Shown here: positions 1 to 8,578 of the stretch, piece after piece
Numbering within the stretch: position 1 is the stretch's first letter
Layout of the letters: the number at the start of each line of letters is the position of its first letter
Source of the DNA: Pseudomonas flavescens
GTDB lineage: Bacteria > Pseudomonadota > Gammaproteobacteria > Pseudomonadales > Pseudomonadaceae
NCBI RefSeq assembly: GCF_013408425.1
Contig: NZ_JACBYV010000001.1
Location: 2,728,001-2,792,000, forward strand
DNA: 64,000 bases
Direction: 5' to 3'
Program-made: the position numbers and the translations under genes
Notes under the pieces: model-generated
Database searches by the model: none
What the model saw: only the letters and a program-made list of their open reading frames with translations
Told to the model about the DNA's origin: nothing

Positions 1-183
1 CACCGGACTAATATAGCAACCTTCTTCTGTTTCTGACAGATTCAGGGTTAACACCGGCCTTTCATGTACCAGCCACTGAAAATAATAACTATTAGACGTG
101 GCATGGAGCTTGAAAAAAATACTGGTATTAAAAAAATTCAGCGACTCTTGAGGAAGATACTCATTAACTGCCAACACAATCAT
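1..183 (-). CDS. Unknown protein, N-terminal part, cut by the left window edge
   Basis: An open frame of 61 codons starts at the ATG at 181-183 and runs off the window without a stop. It reads MIVLAVNEYLPQES at the N terminus, followed by an aromatic-rich stretch. AGGAG lies just upstream of the ATG, although close to it. The frame is much richer in A and T than the flagellar genes beside it and has Asn, Phe and Tyr codons unusual for this genome. It begins 70 bp after flgL and points the same way. In P. aeruginosa the place beside flgL holds variable flagellin-glycosylation genes, so a transferred glycosylation or surface-modification gene is possible; that is inference. I do not recognise the family. 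Confidence 0.5.
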   Translation of the reverse strand, partial: MIVLAVNEYLPQESLNFFNTSIFFKLHATSNSYYFQWLVHERPVLTLNLSETEEGCYISPV

Positions 184-201
184 TGCTCCTGAACAGTCGC
201 A

Positions 202-223
202 AAATATTTAATCTTAAATATTT
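202..223. repeat. AT-only perfect palindrome between flgL and the AT-rich gene
   Basis: A 10-bp arm (AAATATTTAA) is followed by TC and its exact inverse. It lies between the flgL stop and the AT-rich partial gene. It could be a weak terminator for flgL, a binding site for an H-NS-like protein (MvaT) or another regulator, or simply part of the acquired AT-rich DNA. Confidence 0.5.
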
Positions 224-253
224 AATTTTCAAAGCCAACACCCGATCGCTCAA

Positions 254-1498
254 TCAGAGCTTGTTGAACAGATTCAGACTACTCACCTTCACATAACTCT
301 GTTGCGCAGCCTCGAGAATCAATGTCTGGAACGACAAGCGCGAAAGCGCTTCGGGATAATCCAGTTCGCGTAGCTCGGCCTGTACCGACTTATTGATCAG
401 GCCAACGTCTTCGTTATCGGTGAGGGTGTTCTCGACAACGTTCAGGCGTGCGCCGATTTCACCACGTGTGCTGTCGACCGTGGTGCTGGCATGCGACAGA
501 TTGGTAATCGCTTGCGCCACGGCGTCACGGGCAAGACGACTGCCCTCCTCGGTCGCTGGTGCGTCTTCGAGAGACTTGCGCAGGCTGCCTATGGTATCGA
601 GCAAGCCTTGCTTTTGCCGGTTAGGGTCAGAAGTGACGGTTACGGTATCGCCGCTTGCGGGTGCACCGTCGAAATTGACCACTACGCCGCGGAACACCAG
701 CTTGTCAGTCGAGCCAGGCTCTTCGTCCATGGATCCGGTACCCAGCGCCGGCGTAGTGGTTCCGGCAGCGAAGATCTCGTAGCTGTTGGCATCGGGGTTG
801 CCGAAAACGATATCTATCCCCCCCTCAGGGAAGGCAGGCGTTGCGCTGAATGCCACTTCGTCCTGCACCAGAGGCGTTGAAGCACGGAGGGTAGAGCCGG
901 GCTGCGCGGTGACGGCCGCATCCAGACGGCCGGCGTTGGTGACGTTCTGGAATACTCTTTTGCCGTTATCGCTGATAGCCACGCTCAGGGAGCTGGCAAT
1001 TTCCAGTTTGCGTTGCCCTTCATCGCCTTGGTAGGAATAAGTGCCATCGGCGTTACGAGTGAAAGGCTCAGCCTTGCCCTGGAACCCGGAGAACAGATAC
1101 TCACCACGGGCGTTCTTGGTGTTCATCAGGCCCAGCAGCTCATCCTCGCGCTCGCGCAGCTCGGCAGCGATGGACTTGCGCTCCTCGACACCCAGCGAAC
1201 CATTGCCTGCTCGCACGGCAAGTTCCTGAACGCGCTGTATGACGGTGTTTACCGAATTGAGCGTGGCCTCTTCCTGGTTCAGGCTGTTCTTCGCTGCCGT
1301 CAGGTTGTCGTTGTACTGAGTCAACACATTCTGCTGCTGCTCGAGCTGCAGCAGGCGTACCGAGGCGACCGGGTCATCCGCGGGGGTGAGGATGCGGTTG
1401 CCGGTGCTGATCTGTTCCTGAGTGCGTATGGCATTGGCGTAGTTGCGCTGCAGGCCTTGCACGCCGTTGTTGAACGCCTGAACAGTGGAAATGCGCAT
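254..1498 (-). CDS. flgL: Flagellar hook-filament junction protein FlgL (HAP3)
   Basis: FlgL forms the second of the two junction zones between the hook and the flagellin filament and is exported by the flagellar type III apparatus. The protein is 414 residues. The flagellin-like N-terminal helix begins MRISTVQAFNN and has the conserved ILTPADDPVASVR block. The C-terminal helix ends in FQTLILEAAQQSYVKVSSL, as in flagellin-type D0 domains. The start at 1498 was chosen because MRIS is the family N terminus and GAGG lies five bases upstream; an in-frame start 48 bp earlier lacks family similarity. It is the last gene of the flgFGHIJKL run, separated from flgK by 149 bp that contain a REP-like palindrome. 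Confidence 0.95.
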   Translation of the reverse strand: MRISTVQAFNNGVQGLQRNYANAIRTQEQISTGNRILTPADDPVASVRLLQLEQQQNVLTQYNDNLTAAKNSLNQEEATLNSVNTVIQRVQELAVRAGNGSLGVEERKSIAAELREREDELLGLMNTKNARGEYLFSGFQGKAEPFTRNADGTYSYQGDEGQRKLEIASSLSVAISDNGKRVFQNVTNAGRLDAAVTAQPGSTLRASTPLVQDEVAFSATPAFPEGGIDIVFGNPDANSYEIFAAGTTTPALGTGSMDEEPGSTDKLVFRGVVVNFDGAPASGDTVTVTSDPNRQKQGLLDTIGSLRKSLEDAPATEEGSRLARDAVAQAITNLSHASTTVDSTRGEIGARLNVVENTLTDNEDVGLINKSVQAELRELDYPEALSRLSFQTLILEAAQQSYVKVSSLNLFNKL

Positions 1499-1605
1499 AG
1501 CTGCCTCGTCTTCTCTGGCGGTGACTGGCGTTTGCCTGAGCCGCACCCTCTTGGGATTTGTTCACCATCTGGCCATTGCTGGATGGTTGATCGTATTGTG
1601 TGTTT

Positions 1606-1622
1606 GTGGGCTGAAGCCCACC
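1606..1622. repeat. REP-like palindrome in the flgK-flgL gap
   Basis: GTGGGCTGAAGCCCACC is a near-perfect inverted repeat. The same core recurs twice at 60168-60280. It lies in the 149-bp gap between flgK and flgL, where it may form a hairpin in the operon mRNA. Confidence 0.6.
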
Positions 1623-1647
1623 CTACCCGCTAAGCACGTTCACGCCA

Positions 1648-3687
1648 CTACCTGAATGCCCCGATCAGGGTATCGAACAAAGAGCGCGCAACTTGAATCA
1701 CCTGGGCGGACGCGTTGTAGTACTGCTCGAACTTGATCAGGTTGGCCGCCTCCTCGTCCAGGTTGACCGCCGACAGCGAATCGCGGTTGTCCTGCGCCTG
1801 TTTGAGGATAGCAGTTGTCGCCTCGCTGTCCTGGCGGGCCTGGGCAGTGAGGGTGCCGACGCGCTCGATCAGGTCGCCATAACTGTCGGTGAAGCTGGAG
1901 CCGGTGGTAATGCCGGTTACCGTGGGGTCGACACCGATTACCTGCTTGTTCTGCAGGCCAACCAGCGCCAGAGCGTTACGGTTGTCCGAAACACCGTTCT
2001 GGTTGAAGGCGATGTTGAAGCGGTCGCCGTTTTCCGGACGGCCGCTGACGCTCATGTTGACGCTGGTGCCATCGGCCAGGGTCAACTGGTAGTTGTTCTG
2101 CTGGCCCGGTTCGAAGAGCGGGGTCGGCGCCGGAGTGATCGGCTGCCCCTTGTTATCGACGCGGGTCAGCGTCGCACCAGCAGGCAACCCGTTGAAACCG
2201 CCCGCAGCCGAATCGTAAGTCAGTGTCAGCGGAGGAAATGCGGCCTGCAACGCTGCCGGGTCGATATTGCTACCCGTGGACTGCAGCGTCGGCTGACTGA
2301 TCACACCGTTGCCGCGGTTCTGCAGATTGGCCTCGGCGCGAACCGGCGCAGCGAACGCCAGCTGGTCGGCCTGGTCCAGCACGGTGGATATGGTCGAGGC
2401 GCCAATGCGCGTCGGCTGCAGCACGAACGAATCACCCGCGGCAGGTGCAGGAGTGCCGACAACGATCTGGAACCCCTGGTTACGTCCGGCACTGTCCTGA
2501 AAGCTCAGGGTGCCGGGAGGGTTCTGGGTGACGGTCATCGGCTGGTTGTCACTCAGGCGCCGCGCCGTGTAATTGCTGCCGTCGAACTCCAGTCGATAGT
2601 CGCTGGTGGTCAAGAGCGAACTGTTGGTGATGTTCAGGATCGGTGACGCATTGCTGCTGTTGCTGGACGACGACAGTACGCGCAAGCGGGCCAGTGACTC
2701 CGCGTTGTAATCACCGAACAGTTTGGCACCCACCTGGCCCTTCAGATCCAGGCCCTGCCCCAACTGACTGTTGACCTGATCACTCACCGCCAATGCCAGG
2801 CGCCCCAGCGAATTGAAGGTGCTGTCCAGCACCTCCTCGCGATACCGCAAGATACCGCCCAACTCCCCACCGGTAACCTGTGTGGTGATGGTCTGCCGCG
2901 CGGCGCCAACGATGAACTGTATCTCGGAGCGATTCGGATCGTTGCTACCAGGCACCACCTCCAGGCGTGCAGCATTGCTGCCGATTACCAGAGGCTGACC
3001 GGAGCCAATGAAGACGTTCTGCGTGCCATCGTTCTGCGCCACGACATTGACGCCGATGAAGGTCGACAGCTGGCGTACCGCCTCTTCACGGGCGTCGAGC
3101 AGGTCATTGGGCTGACTGCCATTGGATTGAGCGACCGCGATGGATTCGTTGAGGCTGGCAATGGAGGTGGCAAGCCGATTGACCTGCTCGGTCACGGCGC
3201 CCATCTGTTTGTTGGCGAAGCTGTTCTGCTCGCTCAAGCGGTCATAAACGGTATTGAAGCGCCGGCTCAGCCCCTCGGCTTCGGAAAGCACCAACTGCCG
3301 AGCGGGCACATTGGAAGGGTCTTCGGCAGCGGTCTGCAGGGCCGAGAAGAACTTCTGCAGCGACGGCGTGACGCCCGTGGTGGTGCCGGCCAGCAACGAG
3401 TCGAGCTGATCGATCTGGCTCTTGTAAGCGGCGACATCGCTGCTATGCGCGGTGCTGCTGCGCAGTTGGGTAGTGAGAAACTCACTGTAACTGCGGCGGA
3501 TGTCGACCAAGGTAGTGCCGGAGCCGATATAGCCGGCCCCGCTGAACTGCGGCGTACGCGTAGCCTGAATCGTATCCTGACGAGAGAATCCCGGCGTGTT
3601 GATATTGGTGATGTTATGGCCAGTGACCGCCAGCGAGGTCTTGTTCGCCGACAGGCCTGACAGGCCAATACTCAATAAGTCAGCCAT
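1648..3687 (-). CDS. flgK: Flagellar hook-associated protein FlgK (HAP1)
   Basis: FlgK makes the first hook-filament junction layer. It has 679 residues, which is within the range for pseudomonads. The N terminus has the axial-protein signature (GLSGLSANKTSLAVTGHNI, then NTPGFSRQ) and the C terminus the matching VNLDEEAANLIKFEQ block followed by a coiled helix. The middle is a long, variable, Ser/Asn/Gly-rich surface region. The start MADLLSIGLSGL fits the family. It follows flgJ by 6 bp, so the two are co-transcribed and probably translationally coupled. FlgK is secreted with FlgN as its chaperone; flgN lies at 15.3 kb. Confidence 0.96.
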   Translation of the reverse strand: MADLLSIGLSGLSANKTSLAVTGHNITNINTPGFSRQDTIQATRTPQFSGAGYIGSGTTLVDIRRSYSEFLTTQLRSSTAHSSDVAAYKSQIDQLDSLLAGTTTGVTPSLQKFFSALQTAAEDPSNVPARQLVLSEAEGLSRRFNTVYDRLSEQNSFANKQMGAVTEQVNRLATSIASLNESIAVAQSNGSQPNDLLDAREEAVRQLSTFIGVNVVAQNDGTQNVFIGSGQPLVIGSNAARLEVVPGSNDPNRSEIQFIVGAARQTITTQVTGGELGGILRYREEVLDSTFNSLGRLALAVSDQVNSQLGQGLDLKGQVGAKLFGDYNAESLARLRVLSSSSNSSNASPILNITNSSLLTTSDYRLEFDGSNYTARRLSDNQPMTVTQNPPGTLSFQDSAGRNQGFQIVVGTPAPAAGDSFVLQPTRIGASTISTVLDQADQLAFAAPVRAEANLQNRGNGVISQPTLQSTGSNIDPAALQAAFPPLTLTYDSAAGGFNGLPAGATLTRVDNKGQPITPAPTPLFEPGQQNNYQLTLADGTSVNMSVSGRPENGDRFNIAFNQNGVSDNRNALALVGLQNKQVIGVDPTVTGITTGSSFTDSYGDLIERVGTLTAQARQDSEATTAILKQAQDNRDSLSAVNLDEEAANLIKFEQYYNASAQVIQVARSLFDTLIGAFR

Positions 3688-3693
3688 GCTTCA

Positions 3694-4911
3694 TCATCCC
3701 TGGTTGGAGGGCGCGCCGTTGGCGGCGATCATCTGGTAGGTCGACAGCTTGCGAGCGATCTGCGACACCTTTTTGGCGTACTGCGGATCGGTGGCATAGC
3801 CGGCTTTTTGCAACTCACGGGCGAACTGCTCGGGGTTGGCGGTCGAGCTCAGGGCCTTTTCATAACGCCCGTTGCTCTGCAGAAAGCTCACGTAGTCTTC
3901 GAAGCTGTGGGCATAGGATTCGTAGGCACGAAAGGACGCGGCCTCCTTCACCGGCTTGCCGTTCTCGTATTCGGTGGTCATCACCCGCGCGGAATCGCCG
4001 CCCCAGCTGTTGTGGGTCTTGATACCGAACAGGTTATGGCTGCTACTGCCATCGCCCTGCTTGATGATCGACTTGCCCCAACCGGTTTCCAGTGCTGCCT
4101 GCGCCACCAGATAGCGAGGATCGACGCCCAGCTTGGCCGCGGCCTTCTCGGCCATCGGCAGCATGGTTTCCATGAATTCCTTGGCCGACTTGAAGGTCGT
4201 GCGGCTGGCGATTTCTTCGCTGCCGTTGATGTTCAGGCTGCGTTCGGCCGGTGCGGCATAGGCTTTGGCCGGCAACCAGTCGCCCTTGGCCAGGGGTTTG
4301 CCGACCGCATCGCCCGCGGGCGTTCCCGCAGCCGTGGAGGCACTGGCCGCCTCGGCGCTCGGCACGATACCAGCCTGGATCCGCTGCGCCAGTTTGCCCG
4401 GCAGCGACAAACGACGCTGATTGAGCAAGGCCATGTCGTTGCGTTCGCCTTCGGCGGAACCCTGGGCCTTTTCGACCTGCATAGGCGCAGCGGTCTGTTC
4501 AGTGCGAGCCAGCGGTTTGCTCGGCGCAGCAGGCACCGGCGCATCGACCTGAGCGAATGGATTGGGTCGATCGCTGACGCTGCGCATCTTCGACATTTGC
4601 CGCGCCATCACGTCCGCCAGACCGATACCGTTCTTGTTGCCGGCCATGGTCACCGACAACTGCTGGTCGTACATGTCCTGGTAGGTCTTGGCCTCGTTAC
4701 TGTTCATGAAGTTGCCTTCGCCGAACACCTCGTTGGCCGAACGCATGGTCTTGAGCATTTCATTGAGGAACAGCGACTCGAACTCCTTCGCGACCTTGCG
4801 AATGTTCTCCTCATTGTCGCCGCCAACCTTGAACTGGTTGAGGCGATTGAGATCGGTATAGGCGCCCGTGTCGAGAGTGGTGGTGCCGGCGGCCGCGAGT
4901 CGAGTATCCAT
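3694..4911 (-). CDS. flgJ: Rod cap and peptidoglycan hydrolase FlgJ
   Basis: FlgJ caps the growing flagellar rod and cuts a hole in the peptidoglycan for it. The 405-residue protein has two parts. Residues about 20-110 are the rod-binding domain (KVAKEFESLFLNEML, then the conserved MYDQQLSV). Residues about 240-400 are a glucosaminidase-type hydrolase. QAALETGWGKS holds the expected catalytic Glu at about position 275, and NLFGIK and a Tyr-rich motif follow. The domains are joined by a Pro/Ala-rich linker (about 115-235). It lies 12 bp after flgI and 6 bp before flgK. Confidence 0.96.
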   Translation of the reverse strand: MDTRLAAAGTTTLDTGAYTDLNRLNQFKVGGDNEENIRKVAKEFESLFLNEMLKTMRSANEVFGEGNFMNSNEAKTYQDMYDQQLSVTMAGNKNGIGLADVMARQMSKMRSVSDRPNPFAQVDAPVPAAPSKPLARTEQTAAPMQVEKAQGSAEGERNDMALLNQRRLSLPGKLAQRIQAGIVPSAEAASASTAAGTPAGDAVGKPLAKGDWLPAKAYAAPAERSLNINGSEEIASRTTFKSAKEFMETMLPMAEKAAAKLGVDPRYLVAQAALETGWGKSIIKQGDGSSSHNLFGIKTHNSWGGDSARVMTTEYENGKPVKEAASFRAYESYAHSFEDYVSFLQSNGRYEKALSSTANPEQFARELQKAGYATDPQYAKKVSQIARKLSTYQMIAANGAPSNQG

Positions 4912-4923
4912 GTCCCGCTCCTT

Positions 4924-6027
4924 TTAAATCACGATCAGGTCGGCCTGCAGAGCGCCGGCTTGCTTGAGCGCCTCCAGGATGGCCATCAGATCGGAAGGCG
5001 CAGCGCCTACCTGATTCACCGCACGCACGATTTCGTCGAGGGTGGTACCGGGGCCGAACTTGAACATCGGTTTCATTTCCTCGTCGGCGCCGACACGCGA
5101 ACGCGGCACTACCGCAGTCTCGCCGCCGGACAGCGCGCCCGGCTGGCTGACGATCGGGTCTTCGGTGATGGTCACCGTCAGGCTGCCGTGGGTCACGGCT
5201 GCCGGCTGCACACGCACGTTCTGGCCAATGACGATGGTGCCAGTGCGCGAGTTGATGATGACCTTGGCAACCGCCTGACCGACGTCGACCTCGAGGTTTT
5301 CCAGAATCGACAGATAGTCGACGCGCTGACTCGGATCGAGCGGCGCGCTGACGCGAATCGAGCCGCCGTCGAGCGCCTGGGCCACACCTGGGCCGAGCAG
5401 CTCGTTGATGTGGTCGACGATGTTCTTTGCCGTGGTGAAATCCGGACGGTTGAGGTTCAGTGTCAGGGTGTTGCCCTGATCGAAGCCGCTCGGCACCGGA
5501 CGCTCCACCGTGGCGCCACCGGGGATGCGACCGGCCGAAGGCACGTTGACGGTAATGCGCGAACCATCGGCGCCGCTGGCATCGAAACCGCCCACCACCA
5601 GATTGCCCTGGGCGATTGCGTAGGTGTTGCCGTCGATCCCCTTGAGGGGCGTCATCAACAGGCTGCCGCCGCGCAGGCTCTTGGCGTTGCCGATCGAGGA
5701 AATGGTGATGTCGATGGTCTGCCCGGGCTTGGCGAAAGGCGGCAGGTCGGCGTGGATCGACACCGCAGCGACGTTCTTCAACTGCACGTTGCCGCCTTCC
5801 GGCACCTTGATGCCGAACTGCGCCATCATGTTGTTGAAGGTCTGCACGGTAAACGGCGTCTGGGTAGTCTGGTCGCCGCTGCCATTGAGGCCCACGACCA
5901 GGCCGTAACCGATCAACTGGTTACTACGCACACCCTGGATACTGGCCAGGTCCTTGAGTCGCTCGGCTTGAGCGGTCGAGGCCAGCAGCAGAGCTGCAAC
6001 GGTGATGATCCATTTGCGCATGATCAT
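4924..6027 (-). CDS. flgI: Flagellar P-ring protein FlgI
   Basis: FlgI forms the periplasmic P ring around the rod. The predicted product is 367 residues with a Sec signal peptide (MRKW, hydrophobic run, then STAQA before ERLKDLASI). The conserved [20 protein letters not shown] region and the C-terminal [23 protein letters not shown] region are both present. The start at 6027 has GAGG upstream and lies 5 bp after the flgH stop. A second ATG at 6021 gives better SD spacing and is equally possible. The longer reading frame beginning at 6075 would run into flgH and is not supported. Confidence 0.95.
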   Translation of the reverse strand: MIMRKWIITVAALLLASTAQAERLKDLASIQGVRSNQLIGYGLVVGLNGSGDQTTQTPFTVQTFNNMMAQFGIKVPEGGNVQLKNVAAVSIHADLPPFAKPGQTIDITISSIGNAKSLRGGSLLMTPLKGIDGNTYAIAQGNLVVGGFDASGADGSRITVNVPSAGRIPGGATVERPVPSGFDQGNTLTLNLNRPDFTTAKNIVDHINELLGPGVAQALDGGSIRVSAPLDPSQRVDYLSILENLEVDVGQAVAKVIINSRTGTIVIGQNVRVQPAAVTHGSLTVTITEDPIVSQPGALSGGETAVVPRSRVGADEEMKPMFKFGPGTTLDEIVRAVNQVGAAPSDLMAILEALKQAGALQADLIVI

Positions 6028-6032
6028 GAACC

Positions 6033-6746
6033 TCAGAACGGCCACAGCGGGCTGACGAAAAAGCGATCCAGCCAACCTGGCTGACTGGCATCGGCGAAGG
6101 CGCCAGTACCGGAATAGGTGATGCGTGCATCGGCGATACGGGTCGAGGCCACGGTGTTGTCACGAGCAACGTCGTCGGAACGAACCAGACCGGCGATGCG
6201 CACCAGCTCGTCACCGGTGTTGAGGGTCATCCACTTCTCACCGCGCACGACCAGCAACCCGTTGGGCAGTACTTCGGCCACGGTCACGGTGATCGAACCG
6301 GTCAGGCTGTTGCTCTGCCCGGCCTGGCCGGAACCATTGGTGTCACGCTGGGCGCCGTACTGGGCACTGAGTCCCAGGTTCTCGGCCTTCAGCGGATTGA
6401 GGCTGGAGCTGGGGTTGTCGATCGATACGCCACCGCCGAACAGCGACGTCAGGCCGATATTGGCATTACTGTCCTTGGACATCTGCGAGCTGGCGTTCTT
6501 GCTGGCCTGCATGCGCTCGCTCAGGCTGATGGTAATCACATCACCCACGCGGAACGCCTTGCGGTCGCCGTACAGATTGTTCTCGAAGCCCGACTGGAAG
6601 ATCGAGCCATTGTTCTGCGCGGCCGGCAGCGGCGTGCGTGGCAACACAGGTGCGTAGTACGGATCGTTGGGCTTGGCGACCGGCGCCACGCAGCCACTCA
6701 GCACTACGCTGCCGAGAATCGAGAACACACACACCAAGCGGTTCAT
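6033..6746 (-). CDS. flgH: Flagellar L-ring lipoprotein FlgH
   Basis: FlgH forms the outer-membrane L ring. It has a lipoprotein signal with lipobox LSGC, giving a lipidated Cys at about residue 19. Family blocks follow ([23 protein letters not shown], and [16 protein letters not shown]). The ATG at 6746 is preferred because GAGG lies eight bases upstream; a GTG two codons earlier is too close to that SD. The length, 237 residues, is normal. It follows flgG by 62 bp. Confidence 0.95.
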   Translation of the reverse strand: MNRLVCVFSILGSVVLSGCVAPVAKPNDPYYAPVLPRTPLPAAQNNGSIFQSGFENNLYGDRKAFRVGDVITISLSERMQASKNASSQMSKDSNANIGLTSLFGGGVSIDNPSSSLNPLKAENLGLSAQYGAQRDTNGSGQAGQSNSLTGSITVTVAEVLPNGLLVVRGEKWMTLNTGDELVRIAGLVRSDDVARDNTVASTRIADARITYSGTGAFADASQPGWLDRFFVSPLWPF

Positions 6747-6808
6747 AACCACTACCTCACAGCGTTCAGGCGTATCAGGGGGTGAGCTGCTGCCCTACCC
6801 CGGGTTTC

Positions 6809-7594
6809 TTAAAGGTTCTGCGTGATGAAGGACAGCATCTGGTCAGCGGTGGAGATGACCTTGGAGTTCATCTCGTAGGCGCGCTGAGTGGTGATCATGT
6901 TGACCATCTCCTCGACCACGCTGACGTTGGAGTTTTCCAGGGTGTTCTGCAGGGTCGTACCCAAGCCGTTGAGGCCGGGCGTGCCGACCTGCGGCGCACC
7001 GCTGGAGGCGGTCTCCAGGAACAGGTTGTTGCCGATCGCTTCCAGACCCGCCGGGTTGATGAAGTCGGTGATCTGGATGTTGCCGACGATCTGCGGCTGC
7101 GGGTTGCCGGTGGTGGTCACCGACGCGGTGCCGTCCTCACCCACGGTGAAGGTACGCACTTCCGGTGGCAGCACGATGGCCGGCTCCAGCGCGAAACCCT
7201 GAGACGTCACCACCTGGCCATCGGAGTTCAGGTGAAAGCTGCCGTCACGGGTGTAGGACACCGTGCCATCGGGCATCAGTACCTGAAAGAAGCCGCGGCC
7301 GTTGATCGCCATGTCCATCGGCTGCTCGGTGGTCTGCAGGCTACCGGCAGTGAAGATCTTCTGCGTGCCATTGATACGCACACCGGTACCGAGCTGCAGG
7401 CCGGAAGGCAGCTGGCTGTCCTGGCTGGACTGACCGCCAGGCTGGCGACGGATCTGGTACAGCAGGTCCTCGAACTCGGCGCGATCGCGCTTGAAGCCCG
7501 TGGTGGACACGTTGGCCAGGTTGTTGGAAATGGTCGTCAGGTTCATGTCCTGAGCGGACAGGCCGGTCTTGCTGACCCAAAGTGCCGGAAGCAT
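6809..7594 (-). CDS. flgG: Distal rod protein FlgG
   Basis: FlgG builds the distal rod of the flagellar basal body. The 261-residue protein has the axial signature at the N terminus (MNLTTISNNLANVSTTGFKRD) and the matching C-terminal VEEMVNMITTQRAYEMNSKVI helix. GAGGAG is well placed before the ATG. It is the standard FlgG length and sits 47 bp after flgF. Confidence 0.97.
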   Translation of the reverse strand: MLPALWVSKTGLSAQDMNLTTISNNLANVSTTGFKRDRAEFEDLLYQIRRQPGGQSSQDSQLPSGLQLGTGVRINGTQKIFTAGSLQTTEQPMDMAINGRGFFQVLMPDGTVSYTRDGSFHLNSDGQVVTSQGFALEPAIVLPPEVRTFTVGEDGTASVTTTGNPQPQIVGNIQITDFINPAGLEAIGNNLFLETASSGAPQVGTPGLNGLGTTLQNTLENSNVSVVEEMVNMITTQRAYEMNSKVISTADQMLSFITQNL

Positions 7595-7641
7595 AGCGTT
7601 TCTCCTCGGGCGCCGGATTCATGGCGCCGCGCGTTTGGTTA

Positions 7642-8382
7642 TCAGGTCATTTGCAAGACACGCGCCATGGCGGTGTCATTGTCTTCTGCGGTACGCATCA
7701 TCTTTACCGACAGCTCGAACTGCCGGGACAGCGCCAGAATCGAGGTCATTTCCTCGACGGCATTGACGTTGCTGGACTCGAGAAAGCCCGAAGTAATCTG
7801 CACGGTGGCGTCGGCTTCCGGTGGCTGCGGGCCGTTGAAACGGATCATGCCGTCGCTGCCCTTCTGCATCTGCTTGAGGTCCGGGTTCACCAGCCGCAAC
7901 CTGTCGACCTCGGCCAACACATTGGGCGCCTCGCCCAAGGCACGGATGCTGATGGTGCCGTCCTGGCCAATCTCGATCTTCTGCTCGGGCGGCACGGCGA
8001 TCGGCCCGGCATTGCCCATCACCGGCATGCCATTACCGGTGCGCAGCATGCCCATGGCATCCACGTTGAGGCTCGCAGTACGCACATAGGCTTCGGTGCC
8101 ATCGGGCGACTGCACGGCCAACCAGCCCTTGCCACCAATCGCCACATCCAGATCACGACCGGTTTCCTGCAAGGAGCCAGGCGTGAAATCGGTACCGGGT
8201 CGCTCGCTCATGGCGAACACACGGCTAGGCTGCGTTTCTCCAAAAATCGGCATCGAGCGCGCCTGCTCGAAATCGCGGCGAAAACCGCTCGTGGAGATGT
8301 TCGCCAGATTGTTGGCGTGGGCACGCTGGGCCAACGTGTTGTTGTGGGCACCAGTCATGGAGACGTACAGCATCTTGTCCAT
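7642..8382 (-). CDS. flgF: Proximal rod protein FlgF
   Basis: FlgF is a rod subunit. The 246-residue protein starts MDKMLYVSMTGAHN and has ANNLANISTSGFRRD and the C-terminal NAVEEMTSILALSRQFE signature. The start at 8382 has GGAGG five bases upstream; an ATG seven codons earlier has no support. It is the first gene of the flgFGHIJKL unit. A sigma-54 promoter lies about 50 bp upstream and a terminator separates it from flgE. Confidence 0.96.
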   Translation of the reverse strand: MDKMLYVSMTGAHNNTLAQRAHANNLANISTSGFRRDFEQARSMPIFGETQPSRVFAMSERPGTDFTPGSLQETGRDLDVAIGGKGWLAVQSPDGTEAYVRTASLNVDAMGMLRTGNGMPVMGNAGPIAVPPEQKIEIGQDGTISIRALGEAPNVLAEVDRLRLVNPDLKQMQKGSDGMIRFNGPQPPEADATVQITSGFLESSNVNAVEEMTSILALSRQFELSVKMMRTAEDNDTAMARVLQMT

Positions 8383-8433
8383 GTTTCCTCCGAGGTGGGG
8401 CAACTCGCCCGCGACTCTGACAAGAGCTTAAAA

Positions 8434-8448
8434 GCAATTCACGTGCCA
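8434..8448 (-). promoter_or_regulatory. Sigma-54 promoter for flgFGHIJKL
   Basis: Read on the minus strand, TGGCACG-N4-TTGC matches the sigma-54 consensus exactly, with GG and GC separated by 10 bases. It predicts a start near 8422, 40 bp upstream of flgF. In Pseudomonas these genes are RpoN-dependent with FleQ/FleR as activators, which fits. Confidence 0.85.
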
Positions 8449-8500
8449 CCAACCACAAAAAATCGCAACCTAATGATTTTATTGGATTTATATAAACGAA

Positions 8501-8522
8501 ACAGGCTCCCGAGGGAGCCTGT
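8501..8522 (-). terminator. Terminator after flgE
   Basis: A perfect 9-bp stem (ACAGGCTCC/GGAGCCTGT) with a four-base loop is followed, on the minus strand, by a T-rich stretch. It separates the flgBCDE transcript from flgF. Confidence 0.7.
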
Positions 8523-8578
8523 AATTTGTCGCTTGGCGAGTTGTTGCCGCTAGCGGCAACGACTCCCTGACGCGGGCA

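Noticed and set aside
3808..6084. A 758-codon plus-strand frame across flgJ and flgI
   Set aside because: Antisense to two well-recognised flagellar genes; no ribosome site or protein similarity by eye.
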